This document shows positions 43,671-57,038 of a DNA stretch of 64,000 nt, one piece after another (positions within the stretch are counted from its first letter, which is position 1; every line of letters begins with the position of its first letter). The DNA is from Xestospongia bergquistia (Eukaryota > Porifera > Demospongiae > Haplosclerida > Petrosiidae). The DNA lies in the NCBI GenBank assembly GCA_963965975.1, contig OZ014423.1, positions 6,430,401-6,494,400 on the forward strand. Reading direction: 5' to 3'. The notes beneath the pieces are model-generated. The model was not told where the DNA came from and searched no databases. It saw only the letters and a program-made list of their open reading frames with translations. A program made the position numbers and the translations under genes.

Positions 43671-45513
43671 ATGTCTGCTTTTCGTATGCCTGCAGCAGTT
43701 ATTGATAATGGCACAGGGTAAATAAATTATTGGAGATATGTCTTGATATAAGACTTTTTTGCCATACCTTAGATATACCAAGTTGGGATTTGCTGGTAAT
43801 ACAGAACCACAGTTTATTATTCCATCATGTAAGAGTTTATTTCAGAGTATAATGTGTGTGCTATATAATACGTTAATAATAAGAATGGGTGGAGTTATTA
43901 GTATTGACCATATATGGTAATAATACTTGTTGTCACATGATAATCATGTATTTTGAGTTATTTACTTTAATGTTATTATAAAGTAAATATATGTTGACAT
44001 TGAAAAGTATCAACATTGTTATTTTACAGCTATTGCAATTAAAGAGTCAGCTCATGTTGGTGACAAAGCTACAAAAAGATTAGCTAAAGGTGTTGATGAT
44101 CTTGGTAAGTTAAAGATATAATAAAACATTGCTCCTTAATAATTACCTAATTAGATTTCTATATTGGAGATGAAGCTGATAAGGCAGGTTATGCTACAAT
44201 GTATCCCATACGACATGGTATTGTAGAAGACTGGGATTTGATGGAAAGGTTTTGGGAACAGTGTATTTTCAAATATCTTCGAGCTGAACCTGAGGACCAT
44301 TATTTTCTATTAACTGAGCCACCTCTCAATACACCAGAGAACCGAGAATACACTGCTGAAATCATGTTTGAATCTTTCAATATCCCTGGATTATATATTG
44401 CTGTACAAGTAAGTTATTTGACTAGTTAAATGATATAAATTATCCTCTGCAGGCTGTACTAGCGCTAGCTGCCTCTTGGACTAGTAGACAAGTAGGAGAT
44501 CGTACCTTAACAGGAACTGTCATTGATTCTGGGGATGGAGTAACTCATGTTATTCCTGTGGTAAGTATACATACATTTCTATTATGACATGTCACATGTT
44601 CTCCACAGGCTGAAGGCTATGTTATTGGTAGTTGTATTAAACATATACCAATTGCTGGTCGTGATATCACCTATTTTATTCAACAATTATTAAGAGAAAG
44701 AGAGAGTGGCATACCACCAGAACAATCACTTGAAGTTGCTAAAACTATTAAAGAAAGATTTGGATATATCTGTCCAGATATTGCTAAAGAGTTTAATAAG
44801 TATGATGGACAGCCTGACAAATTTTTCAAAGTATTTGAAGGCATGAACCATATCACTAAAAAAGTAAGTACTCATTTTAAGTTACTTATATTAATTGGTT
44901 ATATTAGCCCTTCAAAGTTGATGTGGGTTATGAGAGGTTCTTGGGACCTGAAATATTCTTCCATCCTGAATTTGCCAATCCTGATTTTACTGTTCCAATA
45001 TCCGAAGTAGTGGATGATGTTATTCAAAATTGTCCTATTGATGTGAGAAGACCACTTTATAAGGTAATATGTTGATGTTGTGTTATCTTAAATTAATAAT
45101 TGTTGCGTGTAGAATGTTGTGTTATCTGGTGGATCAACTATGTTTAAAGATTTTGGACGTCGTTTACAACGTGATCTTAAACGTACTGTTGAGGCTAGAT
45201 TGAAAATCAGTGAAGAATTAAGTGCTGGTAGAATCAAAGTGGGTGTGTTCATTAAATCATGCAGTTTTTATATTACTTCTTTTTAGCCTAAACCAATTGA
45301 AGTCAATGTTATAACTCATCATATGCAACGTTATGCTGTATGGTTTGGGGGCTCTATGCTGGCATCTACAGTAAGATAATGGTATAAAATGTATTTAGTA
45401 TTTTTAACTTCTTGTAGCCTGAATTTTATGAAGTTTGCCACACTAAGAAAGATTATGATGAACATGGTCCAAGCATCTGTCGACATAATCCTGTTTTTGG
45501 AGCAATGTCTTAA
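43671..45513 (+). CDS. ACTR3: Actin-related protein 3 (Arp2/3 complex)
   Basis: ARP3 and ARP2 form the base of a new actin branch when the Arp2/3 complex is activated. The start at 43671 gives [20 protein letters not shown]. Nucleotide-binding loops are conserved: [32 protein letters not shown], and [23 protein letters not shown]3-specific inserts are present ([38 protein letters not shown]). The C-terminus ([12 protein letters not shown]) is typical of animal ARP3. Eight or so introns are in phase; one has the unusual donor GTGGGT at 45239. Full length, about 420 residues. Confidence 0.97.
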
Positions 45514-45705
45514 ACTTTTCTAGCTATTGTTTGCTTAGCACAGTAACGTCTAATAGATTTGTAGATTTTTTAATTATTACCAAGTGTATTTTAATTGTTT
45601 GTTGTATTTTGTCAATATAGTTCAATTATCATTAACTGTTGTCATAGATTTACTATAAAATAATTTCAAAAAAGGAAGACAGCAAGAATCAAGTGAGAAC
45701 TATTA

Positions 45706-47550
45706 TTATCTCTTTTCAATGATTTCCATAGTTTTCTTTAAGTTAGTAATCCTATTGCAACAAGTAACCATAACAACAGTATCTATAGCAACTCACCTAG
45801 TTGTCCTAGAAACAGTTTTCATTCGGCAGCATTCAAGTGCTAACAGGTTTCTTGCAAGTTGACCACAATGATAACCTAGATCTACAGTAGTTCGTGATAA
45901 TGTTTCCAAATGAGCACTGTCCATCTAATAATCCAATAAGACTAGCAATATAATTAGATGATGTCATACCTGTTTATAACAAGACTCTAAAGGAGACCAC
46001 CAATCCTGTGTTAATGAAACATTAAACAAGTCATTATTAGATAATTGAGGGAGGGGCTTCAATGAGTTAGGATCAGGAAAGTCATCTTCTGGTCTTGGCC
46101 ATGTACCCAATCTTGACATGGGAACTTTTAACTTTTGAGATGATGTTGCTAAGAGTAGTGGTTGTTCTTGATATTGTGGAAAAACCAGTCCAGGTTGGAT
46201 AGGAGTGACAGGAGTAGTGGGTGTGGTCAAAGAGGGACCCATTATTGTTGGTACTACATTAATAGGAGTATGAGGATGAATGGGTGTAGTGGGTGTGGCT
46301 TGATAACCCTAAACATAAACATATCATTTGACATTAATGTTACCACATACATTGTACCTGTGAATATTGGTTTTGTAACATCAGTGCCCTTTGCAGAGGA
46401 TGTAAGCCACTCCCATCATTACCAGGGGTGACAGGGGTACCTCCCCACCCTACATAGGTTTGAACTGGTGTACTAGGTCCAGTAGCTACCATATATGGAC
46501 TTGTCTGATGAGATAACAAAGGATTTTCTGGTGTAGTCATTATACGTCGTGATAATTGGTTGCTGCTAATAGCTGTGGGTGTGGTTTGTGATGACGGAGA
46601 TGCAACATTAGATAATCTGCCACTAACAGGAGTTGAAGGTGATGTCACTGCAACTAATCACACAAATATTTTACACTAAATAACATGTATAGATAAATAC
46701 CTGTTATTTGTGCCTTGTTATTTTTATTAGAACTATACAAAGAAATAATAGACAATGATAGACAATGTATTGTTTTCTATAAACACTAACGGTTTTTTAT
46801 CTATTTTTCTTTTTGAGCTGTGATGGTCCAAATGACGATGGCTAGACCCACTCTCATGATGACTCTTACTAGTATGGGTATGTGTCCCAGAGGAATGAGA
46901 TCCAGTTTGAGATCTGGAAGGTGTTTGAGACTCTGATTTCAATCTATAGTTGTATTACAATAACTATTGGGGGTGTGGCAGCTAAACTACTTTTTAATTG
47001 TCCCTTTAAGTGGTCTTTCCCATTGAGATTTATCAAGACGTTTGTTATAGAAATAAATACGTCCAGAAGAGCTCTTATGTTCTGTCCAAATGTCATCATC
47101 ATCCTGATAGTCATATGATTACTTTATAGATACCAGTACTACTTACTTTGTGTTTTCTCTTTTTCTCAAAAGAGGTGTGGTTATGAACATGATTTGAAGC
47201 TATTATATAACTGTGTTCATTATCAGTATTAAGGTCAATGCTATACCTGATTTTTGTGAAGTAAGTTCAGCTCGAGGCTGACTTCGAGAGTTACTTGAGC
47301 CAGTTCTCTCTCCTTTACTTGATTGAACAGTTGGATCTTGTGATGAATTAACACCTGATCGTCTAGTAGCTTTCTGATCATGAGAGGTGTGGTCTAAATT
47401 CATTGTCTACTTGAAATAAATATAGACATTTAAATATATACTACTCCACAGTACTTTATCAGTTCTAGTGTCCCAATATCTGTAGGAAAAAGATATTGTT
47501 AAAGCTCCGGACATGTCATGAGCCTACCTTGAAGAGTCTACTGTACTCAT
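45706..47550 (-). CDS. WAC: WAC-like WW-domain protein with C-terminal coiled coil
   Basis: WAC recruits the RNF20/40 H2B ubiquitin ligase to RNA polymerase II. I use the upstream ATG at 47550: exons 47550-47528 and 47479-47445 join in phase, via a 51-nt intron, to the exon ending at 47393. The downstream ATG at 47403 (MNLDHTSHD) is the alternative. A Ser/Thr-rich start is followed by one WW domain (DDDIWTEHKSSSGRIYFYNK, then SQWEKPLKG; about 47000-47110), a His/Ser-rich stretch (HHESGSSHRHLDHHSS) and a long Pro/Thr-rich low-complexity middle. The C-terminal helix (LGYHCGQLARNLLALECCRM, then ITNLKKTMEIIEKR) resembles the WAC coiled coil. The assignment rests on this order, since the middle is unaligned. 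Another WW adaptor is possible. Confidence 0.7.
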
Positions 47551-47947
47551 TACCAATATACTGTTGCTGCTGGTGATATGCCCAGCTAATACATTAACAA
47601 CAGCTAGCATGAGGGAGGGAGGTCACTCCCTAGCACCTTCATAACCAATTAAACTAACAATGTATCTTTTATATCTCTTGCTGTACTGTATTAAGGTGTT
47701 TTAATGAAGAGTCTACGTAGTAGTGAACCGACAATCTTGTTGAAAAGAGGATCCTGGAGCCTATGAAGAAGAAATATTCACAGCCCATCCAAGATCAGAT
47801 TAACGCCATTTTATAAGCCGGATAATATCCGGAGATATACAAAGATTTAATCGATATTATAATAATAATTATTATAATACATAATTTTTATGCATGAATT
47901 TATAATACGGAATTATTTATATTAGCAGCCAAATTATAATTAATAAG
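47551..47947. other. Spacer between WAC-like and ABCA genes
   Basis: About 400 bp between two minus-strand genes in tandem. It should hold the WAC-like promoter and the ABCA 3' untranslated region. No further gene or repeat recognised. Confidence 0.5.
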
Positions 47948-50900
47948 TTATAACATGGATTCGTTAGGACTAAGGTTTTGTTGATGAAGCAACCTGGGAG
48001 AACGAGTCTTCATTAATGAAGGGGAGGAGTCTGGAGGAATCGAATAAACACTTTGCAATTCCAAACCATTTGCATCAATATCTTCAGTTACTCCAGCATC
48101 TTCACTTTGTTGGTTAACAAAGTACAAAAATACCTACAATAATATATAGTATGACCACCAAATATAATGATTATGATTTACATCATCCAATGTTGTTTGA
48201 CTTAAAGAATAGTCATCGATATCAAGAGAGGCCTTTACTTCTTCCATAGCACTATAGGTTTCATCTAAACTTAAACCAGCTGGTAACTGATAAACCAAAC
48301 TATTATAATGCTCCTCCTAATAAAGTAATAAAAATATCAATAATGGAAGTAATAAAATTATGTATTACTTAAAATAATTTACCTCAAGTTGAGCAGTTGG
48401 AAATTTTTCTTCAATATTAGTCATTAATGCAGTTCTTATTGCCTGACCAAGACGTATTTTTAATTTATATCCTTGTCCATATTTGGATTTAAGTTGTTGA
48501 GGTGTTCCTATACATCGTAATGTACCATTAACCATTATTCCAACTCTTGAACACAAAGCTTCACATTCAGCCATTCTATGTGTAGTTAGTAACACTGACA
48601 AACCAGATTTGATTGATTTCTGAATAATGCCCCATAAAAATTGACGAGCACGAGGATCAACTCCTGATGTGGGCTCATCCTATAACAAATAATATTCAAT
48701 TTATAGATCACATGATCATCATCTTACCAATAATATAACTGGAGGGTTTGCTAGTAAAGCCACAGCTGTAGATAATCTCCTACAATTCCCTCCAGAGTAA
48801 GCACTAACAGGTTTGTTAGCATGAGATGTAAGCTCAAGTGTTACTAAAGCCTCATCAACCACCTCTTTTAATTGACGGGAGGGAATGCCCCTTAATTTAC
48901 CAAATAAGATGAGATGTTCTCGTCCAGATAATGCTCCACTTAAAGCATCAAATTGAGGACAATACCCAATACTTTGGCGAGCTAAACTCATCTTTTTTAA
49001 TACACTACATTTTAACATTGAGTGAACAGATATTAATTAATGGGCGTGGCTTACCTGTGACCGTTCACAATAGCATTACCATTAGAGACACTAGTATCTC
49101 CAGTTATCATTTTAAAAGTACTTGTTTTACCTGCTCCATTCAATCCCAATAAACCAAAACACTACATGGAAATCAATGACATATTTATGACATCATCATT
49201 TTAAACTAGTAGTACCTCAGCTTTTTGAAGCCCTAAACTTAACTGATTCACAGCAACACGTGTTTTACGATGACTCCGCCCACATCTTATGTCACGACTT
49301 TGATATACTTTTGTTAAATTGTCTAACAACAAGGGACAATCATTTAATTCTCCATCTTGAACACGTTTTCTTTCTTGAATGACATCATCATCTTCTAAAG
49401 TAGAATCATTTACAGAAATGTTGAAATTTTTACGAAATCTATAAAACAACAATACAAATGAACTTGACTCAATTGACTCAACTCACCTTGGTCGCCAGTA
49501 TTCTGAAACTTCCTTAACAACTAATACAATCATTCCTATAATCCCATGACAGAACAGAGCTAAGATATAAGGCCAAACATCTGACAATGTATTCTTTATA
49601 GGTTCTAATGTAATAGACTGATAGACTTGTGCAGCAGGACGGTCTAATGTAAAATACATAATACCACGAGCTAATGGATAACTTGGCATTGGAATAGCAC
49701 TAAGCCAGTAACTGAAACCATTCTAATAATAGAGACAATATCAATTACATATAATATTATTATATGACATACATCAACATAATTTAGAGCTTCTACTACA
49801 ACTACTGCATCAATTAACAAGAGGAGGAGACCAGAGAAAAAGTTAAGACAAAATAACATGACATAAGCTGTAGTTGGAGATTCAAAAAGAAATGAGTAGA
49901 CATACATCCATGGAGTAATAGCAAAACCATAGAACAATAGAAGAAGAAATAGAGGACCCAAAGATTCTATACAAGAGAAGTAGATATTTAATAGCATTGT
50001 TTGAACATGTTATTACCTGTTTTTGATAAATTAGTATCTTGTGATGCTATATATAAAATCATCATAGCAATAATGAATAAAATATAACCAATAAAGTCCC
50101 ATGTATAGGAGGCCAACCAATACACTGTCCTATTTAGACCACATACTAACTGAAGATGATATAATTTAGAAGACCGTTCTTCAATTAAATAAAGTACAAA
50201 GCCTCCAGCGACAAATCCAAGTGAGAACATTGCAGCTAATGGATTAACAAGAAAACTAGCAGCTTCCCTAGAGAAAGAAATAATTTAGAGAAATATTTAT
50301 TATAACATACAAAGCTTGTTCAAGTTTCTGTAATATAGTTGTAGGAAAAGGATGAGAATAGGTCTGTATACCTGGACAAGAAACAAGTAACTACAACATT
50401 ACAATATAGTAGATACCATATAAAGTAGATTGATTAGCATCTTCAGGTGGTATAGTAGCTCTTAATATAGCATTATTAAGTGTGTTTAAATATGTGGGCA
50501 TGGCATGATATCCCTTGAAACTATACCACGCTTTAGAACCTTCTTTAACAGCAAAAAATGGCAAAGTATAATTATCGTCACTGTTGTATAATTCATCAAC
50601 TGATGAGCTAACATCATTGCGTTCATGACCAAAGGACACACCTCCATAACGTTTCTACAATAATCATTATTAACGAGTGGAATATGGTTGCTATGGTTAC
50701 CTCTATAAATTCAGTTTTTGTATACAGTAAATAGCTAGTAAATGTCTCATAATCCAATTCAGTGAGATTCTGTAGACGACTTCCAGTCTAATAAATATGA
50801 CATGTCATGATATATGTAATGATATATATGTTACTTACAGCTGTTCCATTAAAACATATTGGATAGGGAGGGGGTGGTGCTCGTTGAGTACAGTTACAGT

Positions 50901-53900
50901 TGTCATGACATGTTAGATCATCATAATCGTTAGGATAGTCAGTACAATTGTCTATTGGCAGTTTCCAATAACAAGATGATGTATTATCAAATGGTGACTC
51001 CAGTAATTTAGCTCCTAATCCACAACGTTGATACAATGTATCAATAAAGTTATGAGAAGCACCAGTAGCATTGTTACCAATGATGACATAATTATAGGGA
51101 CTGACTCCAAAGAACATGGAAGGTTGTAAAAGGAGAGATGGAGGATTGGACACTGCCAATAAAATATGAGCTATTATTAAGCAAAATCCAATGACAAACA
51201 ATGGTAACACATTTTGAACTAAAAATGCTACAGGTTTACGACGAGAATACTGAAATCGTTTGATCATTATAGCAGCATATTGATAGAAAAAGAGCCGAAT
51301 GCCAACAAGACGTTCTTTAACAGTAGGACCTATATATATATTACACATATATTATAAAAATCATAATGATACCTTGTATAAACACTTCATTATCTGAAGA
51401 TGTTGCTTCATTATCTTCAGTATCCATGATAACAGGTAAAACTCCTCCCCCTCCTGATGATGAGCGGACTCTTCGTTGAGGTATGTTACCTTCAATCTGA
51501 CCTATAAATAGCATCATCATAATATGATGTGTCACTTATTATGATCACACTACCTTCATTAGTAGCTTCATCTAATTCTTTACATGTCAAATCTATGAAT
51601 ATCTGTACAAGGAGTTATATAAGCCACACCCCTTAATTATTCCACTCACTTCTTCCATAGCACAAGATGTTAGACCATAATCTTCAATACCTAATGAAGA
51701 GTGTTTTAATTGAGAAAATAATTGCTGTAAAACAGAGGGGCGAGACTGATGAAGAGGTAAAACAAAATGGAGTTCTTGTCCTCTCTTCTCAGTTAATTCA
51801 GCATCAGGTATAAAGGTCTATATATAATGATAGTGACATGATAATGACATCATATATATACCTTAAGAAATGATGTAATCTGATCTACAGAGTGAGACAC
51901 TTCAAAATCTATAAATAATAAAAAATTAACTAAAATTAATAGGGGTCTATTACCTTGACCACTAGAAGGATCTAAAGCAATTGGTGGGCCCTTTTCAATG
52001 ACAACTGTCAGGTAATGACCACGCCCAAATCTTCCTTTGAGGAAGTCAAATGATCCACAGCATAGCAATTTTCCTTGAGATATTATAGCAATGCGATCTC
52101 CAAGGACTTCAGCTTCATCCATATGATGTGTAGATAACATTATCGTACGATCTGTCTTTAACTGACTAAGAAAATCCCAAATTTGTTTTCTAGCAAAAGG
52201 GTCTACCCCAGACGTAGGTTCATCAAGAACAATTGTCTTAGCATTTCCAACAAAAGCTAACAAAATAGAAAGTTTACGTTTCATTCCACCAGAGAGATAT
52301 TTAGCTCGCATTTTTTGATGTTGTTCCATGTCAACTTTAGCCAACCACCTAGATAATATTACTAATTAATAACAAGGGTCTAACCCTGTAATAAATACTA
52401 ATACTGTCACTAACTAATTATTATAGGAACAATTAATGAGATCTTACCCTGGGATTTGTTTCATCATTTCTTTTTTACTAATACCTTTCATTCCTCCAAA
52501 AAATATTAGATGTTCTTCAACTGTTAAACTTTATTAAGTAGTTAATATATCATTATTATAATTACAGGTACTTACTCATGAAATAATACATTATGTTGAG
52601 GACAGATACCCAAACATTCTCGTACATCATCCATTTCTTTGCGAATGTCCTTTCCATAAATATATCCAGTACCAGCTGTAGGCTCATACAGACCAGTAAG
52701 AAGTGACCTAGTACACATGTATCTTATAAAAATATTATAATATACACAATTTATTTACATAGTAGTAGTTTTTCCTGCTCCATTGTGTCCTAAAAATGCC
52801 ATAATTTGTCCTTCATATAAATTGAGGTTTAATTTTCTTAGTGCTTTCACTTTCTTACAACAACCAACTTGATATGTCTGTTATTAAAATAAACCACACC
52901 TACTAATTAAATCACTCCCTACCTTAGACAATCCTGATATCTGTATTCCTTTGATCAGGTGATCAGGTTCATCTTCATAGACAGGTCCATCATCTCCCTC
53001 TTCATCTTGAAATATTAATACTATAATTATACCAAGATAATTTACTAGAGCAAATTACAGGGGCATTTACCTTCTCTCTCTTCATCTTGTCCATTCTCGT
53101 TGGTTTTCAACTGTTTCTTTACAAATCGAACAAGAGGCACAACTGGAAAATACCAAGGTTTAGAAACACCATATTTTCCTGGGAAGACAGCTTCAATATA
53201 CCAAATTAATACAGTATATAAGACAATGTCTACTGCTAACATAATAATAGCATAACCAAAATTGAAATGTTGTTCAGGAATCTATATTATAGATAACAAG
53301 TAATGTATTTAATAGTATTATAGTATAGTTAATTACTGGAGATTGAAAGAAGTTGTTAAAGTGTAATCCTTTCTGTAATAGTTCATATTGTACAATATAA
53401 CTACTACCAAGACCAAATCCTACTGGAGCCAATAAACACTGCAAAATAAGACAATTACAAATTTATTAAAGGGATATACTCACTAGAATAGCAATAATTG
53501 GAACATTTAATTTGTCTATTTTGGTTTGTATGACAATTTGCAAGAAAAACAGTAGAAAATAAACTAGTGCTGCTACACAAGCTCCCATATTAGCATTAGT
53601 AAAGAAAGTACTGCAGAGGAAACTGAGAGAAACATAATATATTGAGACATGTAGTACATACTTACCAGTACAGAATAACTAACACTGAATATAATAAGAG
53701 AAAGATGAAAATTATAAAACCATCTGTGTATTGGAAAAAGCCCCCAAACTATTAGATTTAGTAAGATATATAATATATTATGATATATATAGTACTTTAA
53801 GAGAAAGTGTGATCAACACAACTGATACAAGTAGAGTCAAAAATGATGTAGTGAACCAAGAGAACCACAATTGACCACGCCCTAATCCCATCATACGCAT

Positions 53901-56327
53901 CACTTCTTTAATTCTTGACTCTTTCTCTCTAACAACAGCTCTTACAATCATACCAACTGATAACATCCATCCCAATGACATTATTAAAGGCAACAAATAC
54001 TCTATACCAACTAGTAAACTAGAGAGCATATCAAATAACACAACAAACTATTATATCTCTTACAAATCTTTCTTATAACATGGATATGGCATTTCATGAA
54101 GATAGGCTCCTGGAGTGGCTACTCTATGTCCAACAATTTCTTCTAAAACAGCTCTCTCAACCATATCTTGTATAAAAATAAACCCAGCATCTAAATATCT
54201 TCTCTTCCATGGCTCACGTTCAGGTCCAGGATACCATATCCTAAAGAGAGAGGATGATACATAGGTTGTACCTACAGTTTTATCACTTACTTTGCATTGA
54301 GGCGGTTTGTCTCATGAACATAAGTAGAATTCATTCTAATTGCCATGGTAACATTACGCAATGGCTTTTCATTAACTTTGTCACTAAACACCACAGCTAC
54401 AAATAATAAGTCACATGACAGTCACATGATCATCATGACATACCTCCAAACACAGAAGATATTCCAAGTTCCTTTTGTTTTGCTTGATTTTCTGCTATTT
54501 GTAATAATTCCTCTTCACTGTTTATTGGATAAAAGATGTCCCAATCAACATAACGTATAGACTTTTGAATACTTTCACTAGTAGCACTGATATCCTCTAA
54601 TATGTGCCAAAGATTATTAGGGTTATCCTCATCTAGGAGATCATACATCTGATCTATGGCATCAATATCACTGTTGTCTGAGATATTACTTAGTATATTT
54701 CGTATTCTAACAATAGTAGGATCACTGGCATTAGTATTTTGAAGAAAATATTGAGAGCAATTATCAATCTGTTCCATCCACTCTAAAATAAACTCAATAG
54801 TAGCAAATGTAGTATTGGCACGATACATTATATCACGTGTGGTAGTTGTGTTGGGAGCATAAAGGATTTTAGGAGCAAGTTTGTCAGGCAAAGTGGCTCT
54901 TTCACTTCTCCGTTTATTCTCTATAAACAAGAGAATATAAAACAATGTATATTACAAACAATATTATTACCTTTCTGTGTTGCATCAGGTCCATAGATTA
55001 CATGTGCCATAATGAGGAGAAAAGTTGTCTCATTACCATCATGAATATCACCACAGAGATATTTTTGAATCACTGTTAATTTATCAGAAATATCAGTTTG
55101 ATCATTAAAATCATCTCCACTTGGTAAATAATTAATGACATCTCGAAGCTTGTTCAAATTATTAATAGATTTAACAATATCCTGGCAGTCACTCTAAATA
55201 ATACATTGGGACTTTTAGAGTATCCTGGTTGAATCCATATTACTTACTGATGTAATCTGTTTTTGTAGCTCAGTAGTTAAGTCATTGAACTGTGCATCAC
55301 TTAAATTACATAATGCATGAAATACTTCCTTTTGTCCAACAGGTCCATTAAAAGTGATCACTGGATTTAGTAATGATGGGTCTCTACAAATGAGGAACCT
55401 TAAAGTAGGACCACTAACAACATTCCCCTAATTATTAAAGATAGTTACTATGACAACAAGAGGTTCTTACCAGTCCCAGGAGTTGCAAATATCCAAACTA
55501 AAGCAAATATACAATACAATGACAATAGTATGAGTGTACTTACAGGTTGTGTATGAATAGTAGAATTTATAATAGCATCAGCAACAGAGTTATTAAGATG
55601 AAGAGATGATGTAAGATAGTTATGAAAACTGTCCTCATTTTGTAAAATATCTCCAAAACGTATGTCACCTAATGAACATAGTAATATATGACATAACTTC
55701 CTGTATTTTAAGACACTGTATGCCAATATTGTCTATTACTATAATGTCAGAAGTTGTTAAAGCTTACCATTTAAGTTAGTTTGTTTATGTCCATTACACT
55801 TTATTTGGCCTTGAAAGGTTTTTAGTGTAGTGCAAAAGTCATCACCAAAATGTTCAATAAAGTTATCATCAAGTAGTCCATAGACATGAGATACACTAGA
55901 GAACAATATATTATAATATAATATGATTAGTATTAATACTTGGCATTAGGAAAAATAGGCATGTCAGTAGAATAGTTAGCTGAAGGTTTTGCTGACAAAT
56001 CACACATTATTGTTTGCATAAATGGCAGAAATCCTGCCGAGGGTAGACCCATTGGTCGAAATAACTCTATTGAGAAAAGTTACAATAATAAATGAACTAT
56101 TAGTTAGTAACTTACCATCTTCATAAAGTTTTGGAACATAGATTTGACGTAATACCAATAATGCCATATACAAACTAAAAGGTATTAATATCTCACATAT
56201 GAGAGAAACCTAGCAACAAAAAAAACGCATACATCATTCCCTCCCTTTTATCAATGTTTACCGGTCTCCTGGAGATAAGCAATACATTCTTCCACAGAAG
56301 AAGTTTAGTTTTCTTCAAGAACTTCAT
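47948..56327 (-). CDS. ABCA-family full lipid transporter
   Basis: ABCA proteins move lipids across or out of membranes. The start at 56327 gives [20 protein letters not shown], the typical short cytosolic start of ABCA1-like members. The plan is TM1, a large extracellular domain (about 56250-54050), TM2-6, NBD1, TM7, a second extracellular domain (Cys-rich, about 51300-50400), TM8-12, NBD2 and a tail. NBD1: Walker [15 protein letters not shown] (about 52765-52805), signature [11 protein letters not shown], Walker [14 protein letters not shown], switch His [12 protein letters not shown]2: Walker [18 protein letters not shown] (about 49110-49155), signature [10 protein letters not shown], then [16 protein letters not shown] and [11 protein letters not shown]. 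The signature of NBD2 has Cys where ABCA1 has Lys. The tail contains [13 protein letters not shown], aligned with the VFVNFA region of ABCA1. The exact subgroup cannot be fixed by eye. Confidence 0.93.
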
Positions 56328-56535
56328 AACTGAGGCAACTGTTTTGATTTCTTAGTCACGTCAACAATACCATAACATAATGTGCACTGTGTACTTCCTA
56401 CGAGCTTTGGGTGGGGCTGCAATAACTATGAAAAATATACGGAAACATTCTGAAATTTGTACAGAAATGTTAATGAGAATAGAACACCAACTCCGTATAA
56501 TGCCGTTTATTAAACTAGTAAATTAGGTAGTGATA
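56328..56535. promoter_or_regulatory. Divergent spacer between ABCA and TAF12
   Basis: 208 bp between start codons. About a third of it (56436-56499) is the short TATACGGA inverted-repeat element, so the element lies inside a working two-way promoter. Confidence 0.5.
56436..56499. repeat. Short inverted-repeat element (TATACGGA ends), copy 3
   Basis: 64 bp bounded by TATACGGA and TCCGTATA. The first 27 bases match copy 1 at 14796 almost exactly ('cattctgaaatttgta'), while the inner part differs. Confidence 0.6.
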
Positions 56536-57012
56536 ATGGAGTCTTCTAATAAGACAGTAAGTCCATAATTTAAGATCTTGTTACTAATAATGACTATATA
56601 GACAGTCAGTCGTAAAAGACTGCATGATTTAGTACAGGAAATTGATAGCAACCAAACATTGGATGAAGATGCTGAAGAAGTAAGTCATATGACTATCATG
56701 TGACTCTAATTGATGTATTGTGTAGCTGTTAATGCAGTTAGCAGATGATTTTATTGAGAGTGTCGTCTCAGCATCATGCCGTTTGGCAAAACATCGAAAG
56801 TCTAACACCTTAGAACTAAAGGATTTACAAATCCACTTAGGTATTTTGTAGTCATGACAACATTACTCCACCTCCTTTTGATTACAGAAAGCAGTTGGAA
56901 CATTTGGTTACCAGGTTTTCCAAATGATGGAAGACCTAAGCCTAATTCAAGTGGACCAACCACTGAAGCTCACAAACAACGAATAAATCAAATTAAAAAA
57001 TCAAAGAAGTAA
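56536..57012 (+). CDS. TAF12: TAF12, histone-fold subunit of TFIID/SAGA
   Basis: TAF12 pairs with TAF4 in TFIID and with ADA1 in SAGA through an H2B-like histone fold. The short exon 1 (56536-56556, MESSNKT) joins in phase to [20 protein letters not shown]. The fold continues [39 protein letters not shown], and the tail [32 protein letters not shown]. All of it aligns with the vertebrate histone-fold and C-terminal region. The long Gln/Ser-rich N-terminus of vertebrate TAF12 is absent, leaving a near-minimal protein of about 120 residues. Its stop is 26 bp from that of ANKIB1 on the other strand. Confidence 0.94.
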
Positions 57013-57038
57013 TATATTATCAGTTAACATCAATGACA

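Noticed and set aside
46733-47118. Plus-strand frame at 46882-47118 as a gene
   Set aside because: It is antisense to WW-domain and His/Ser-rich exons of the WAC-like gene, which have clear domain support.
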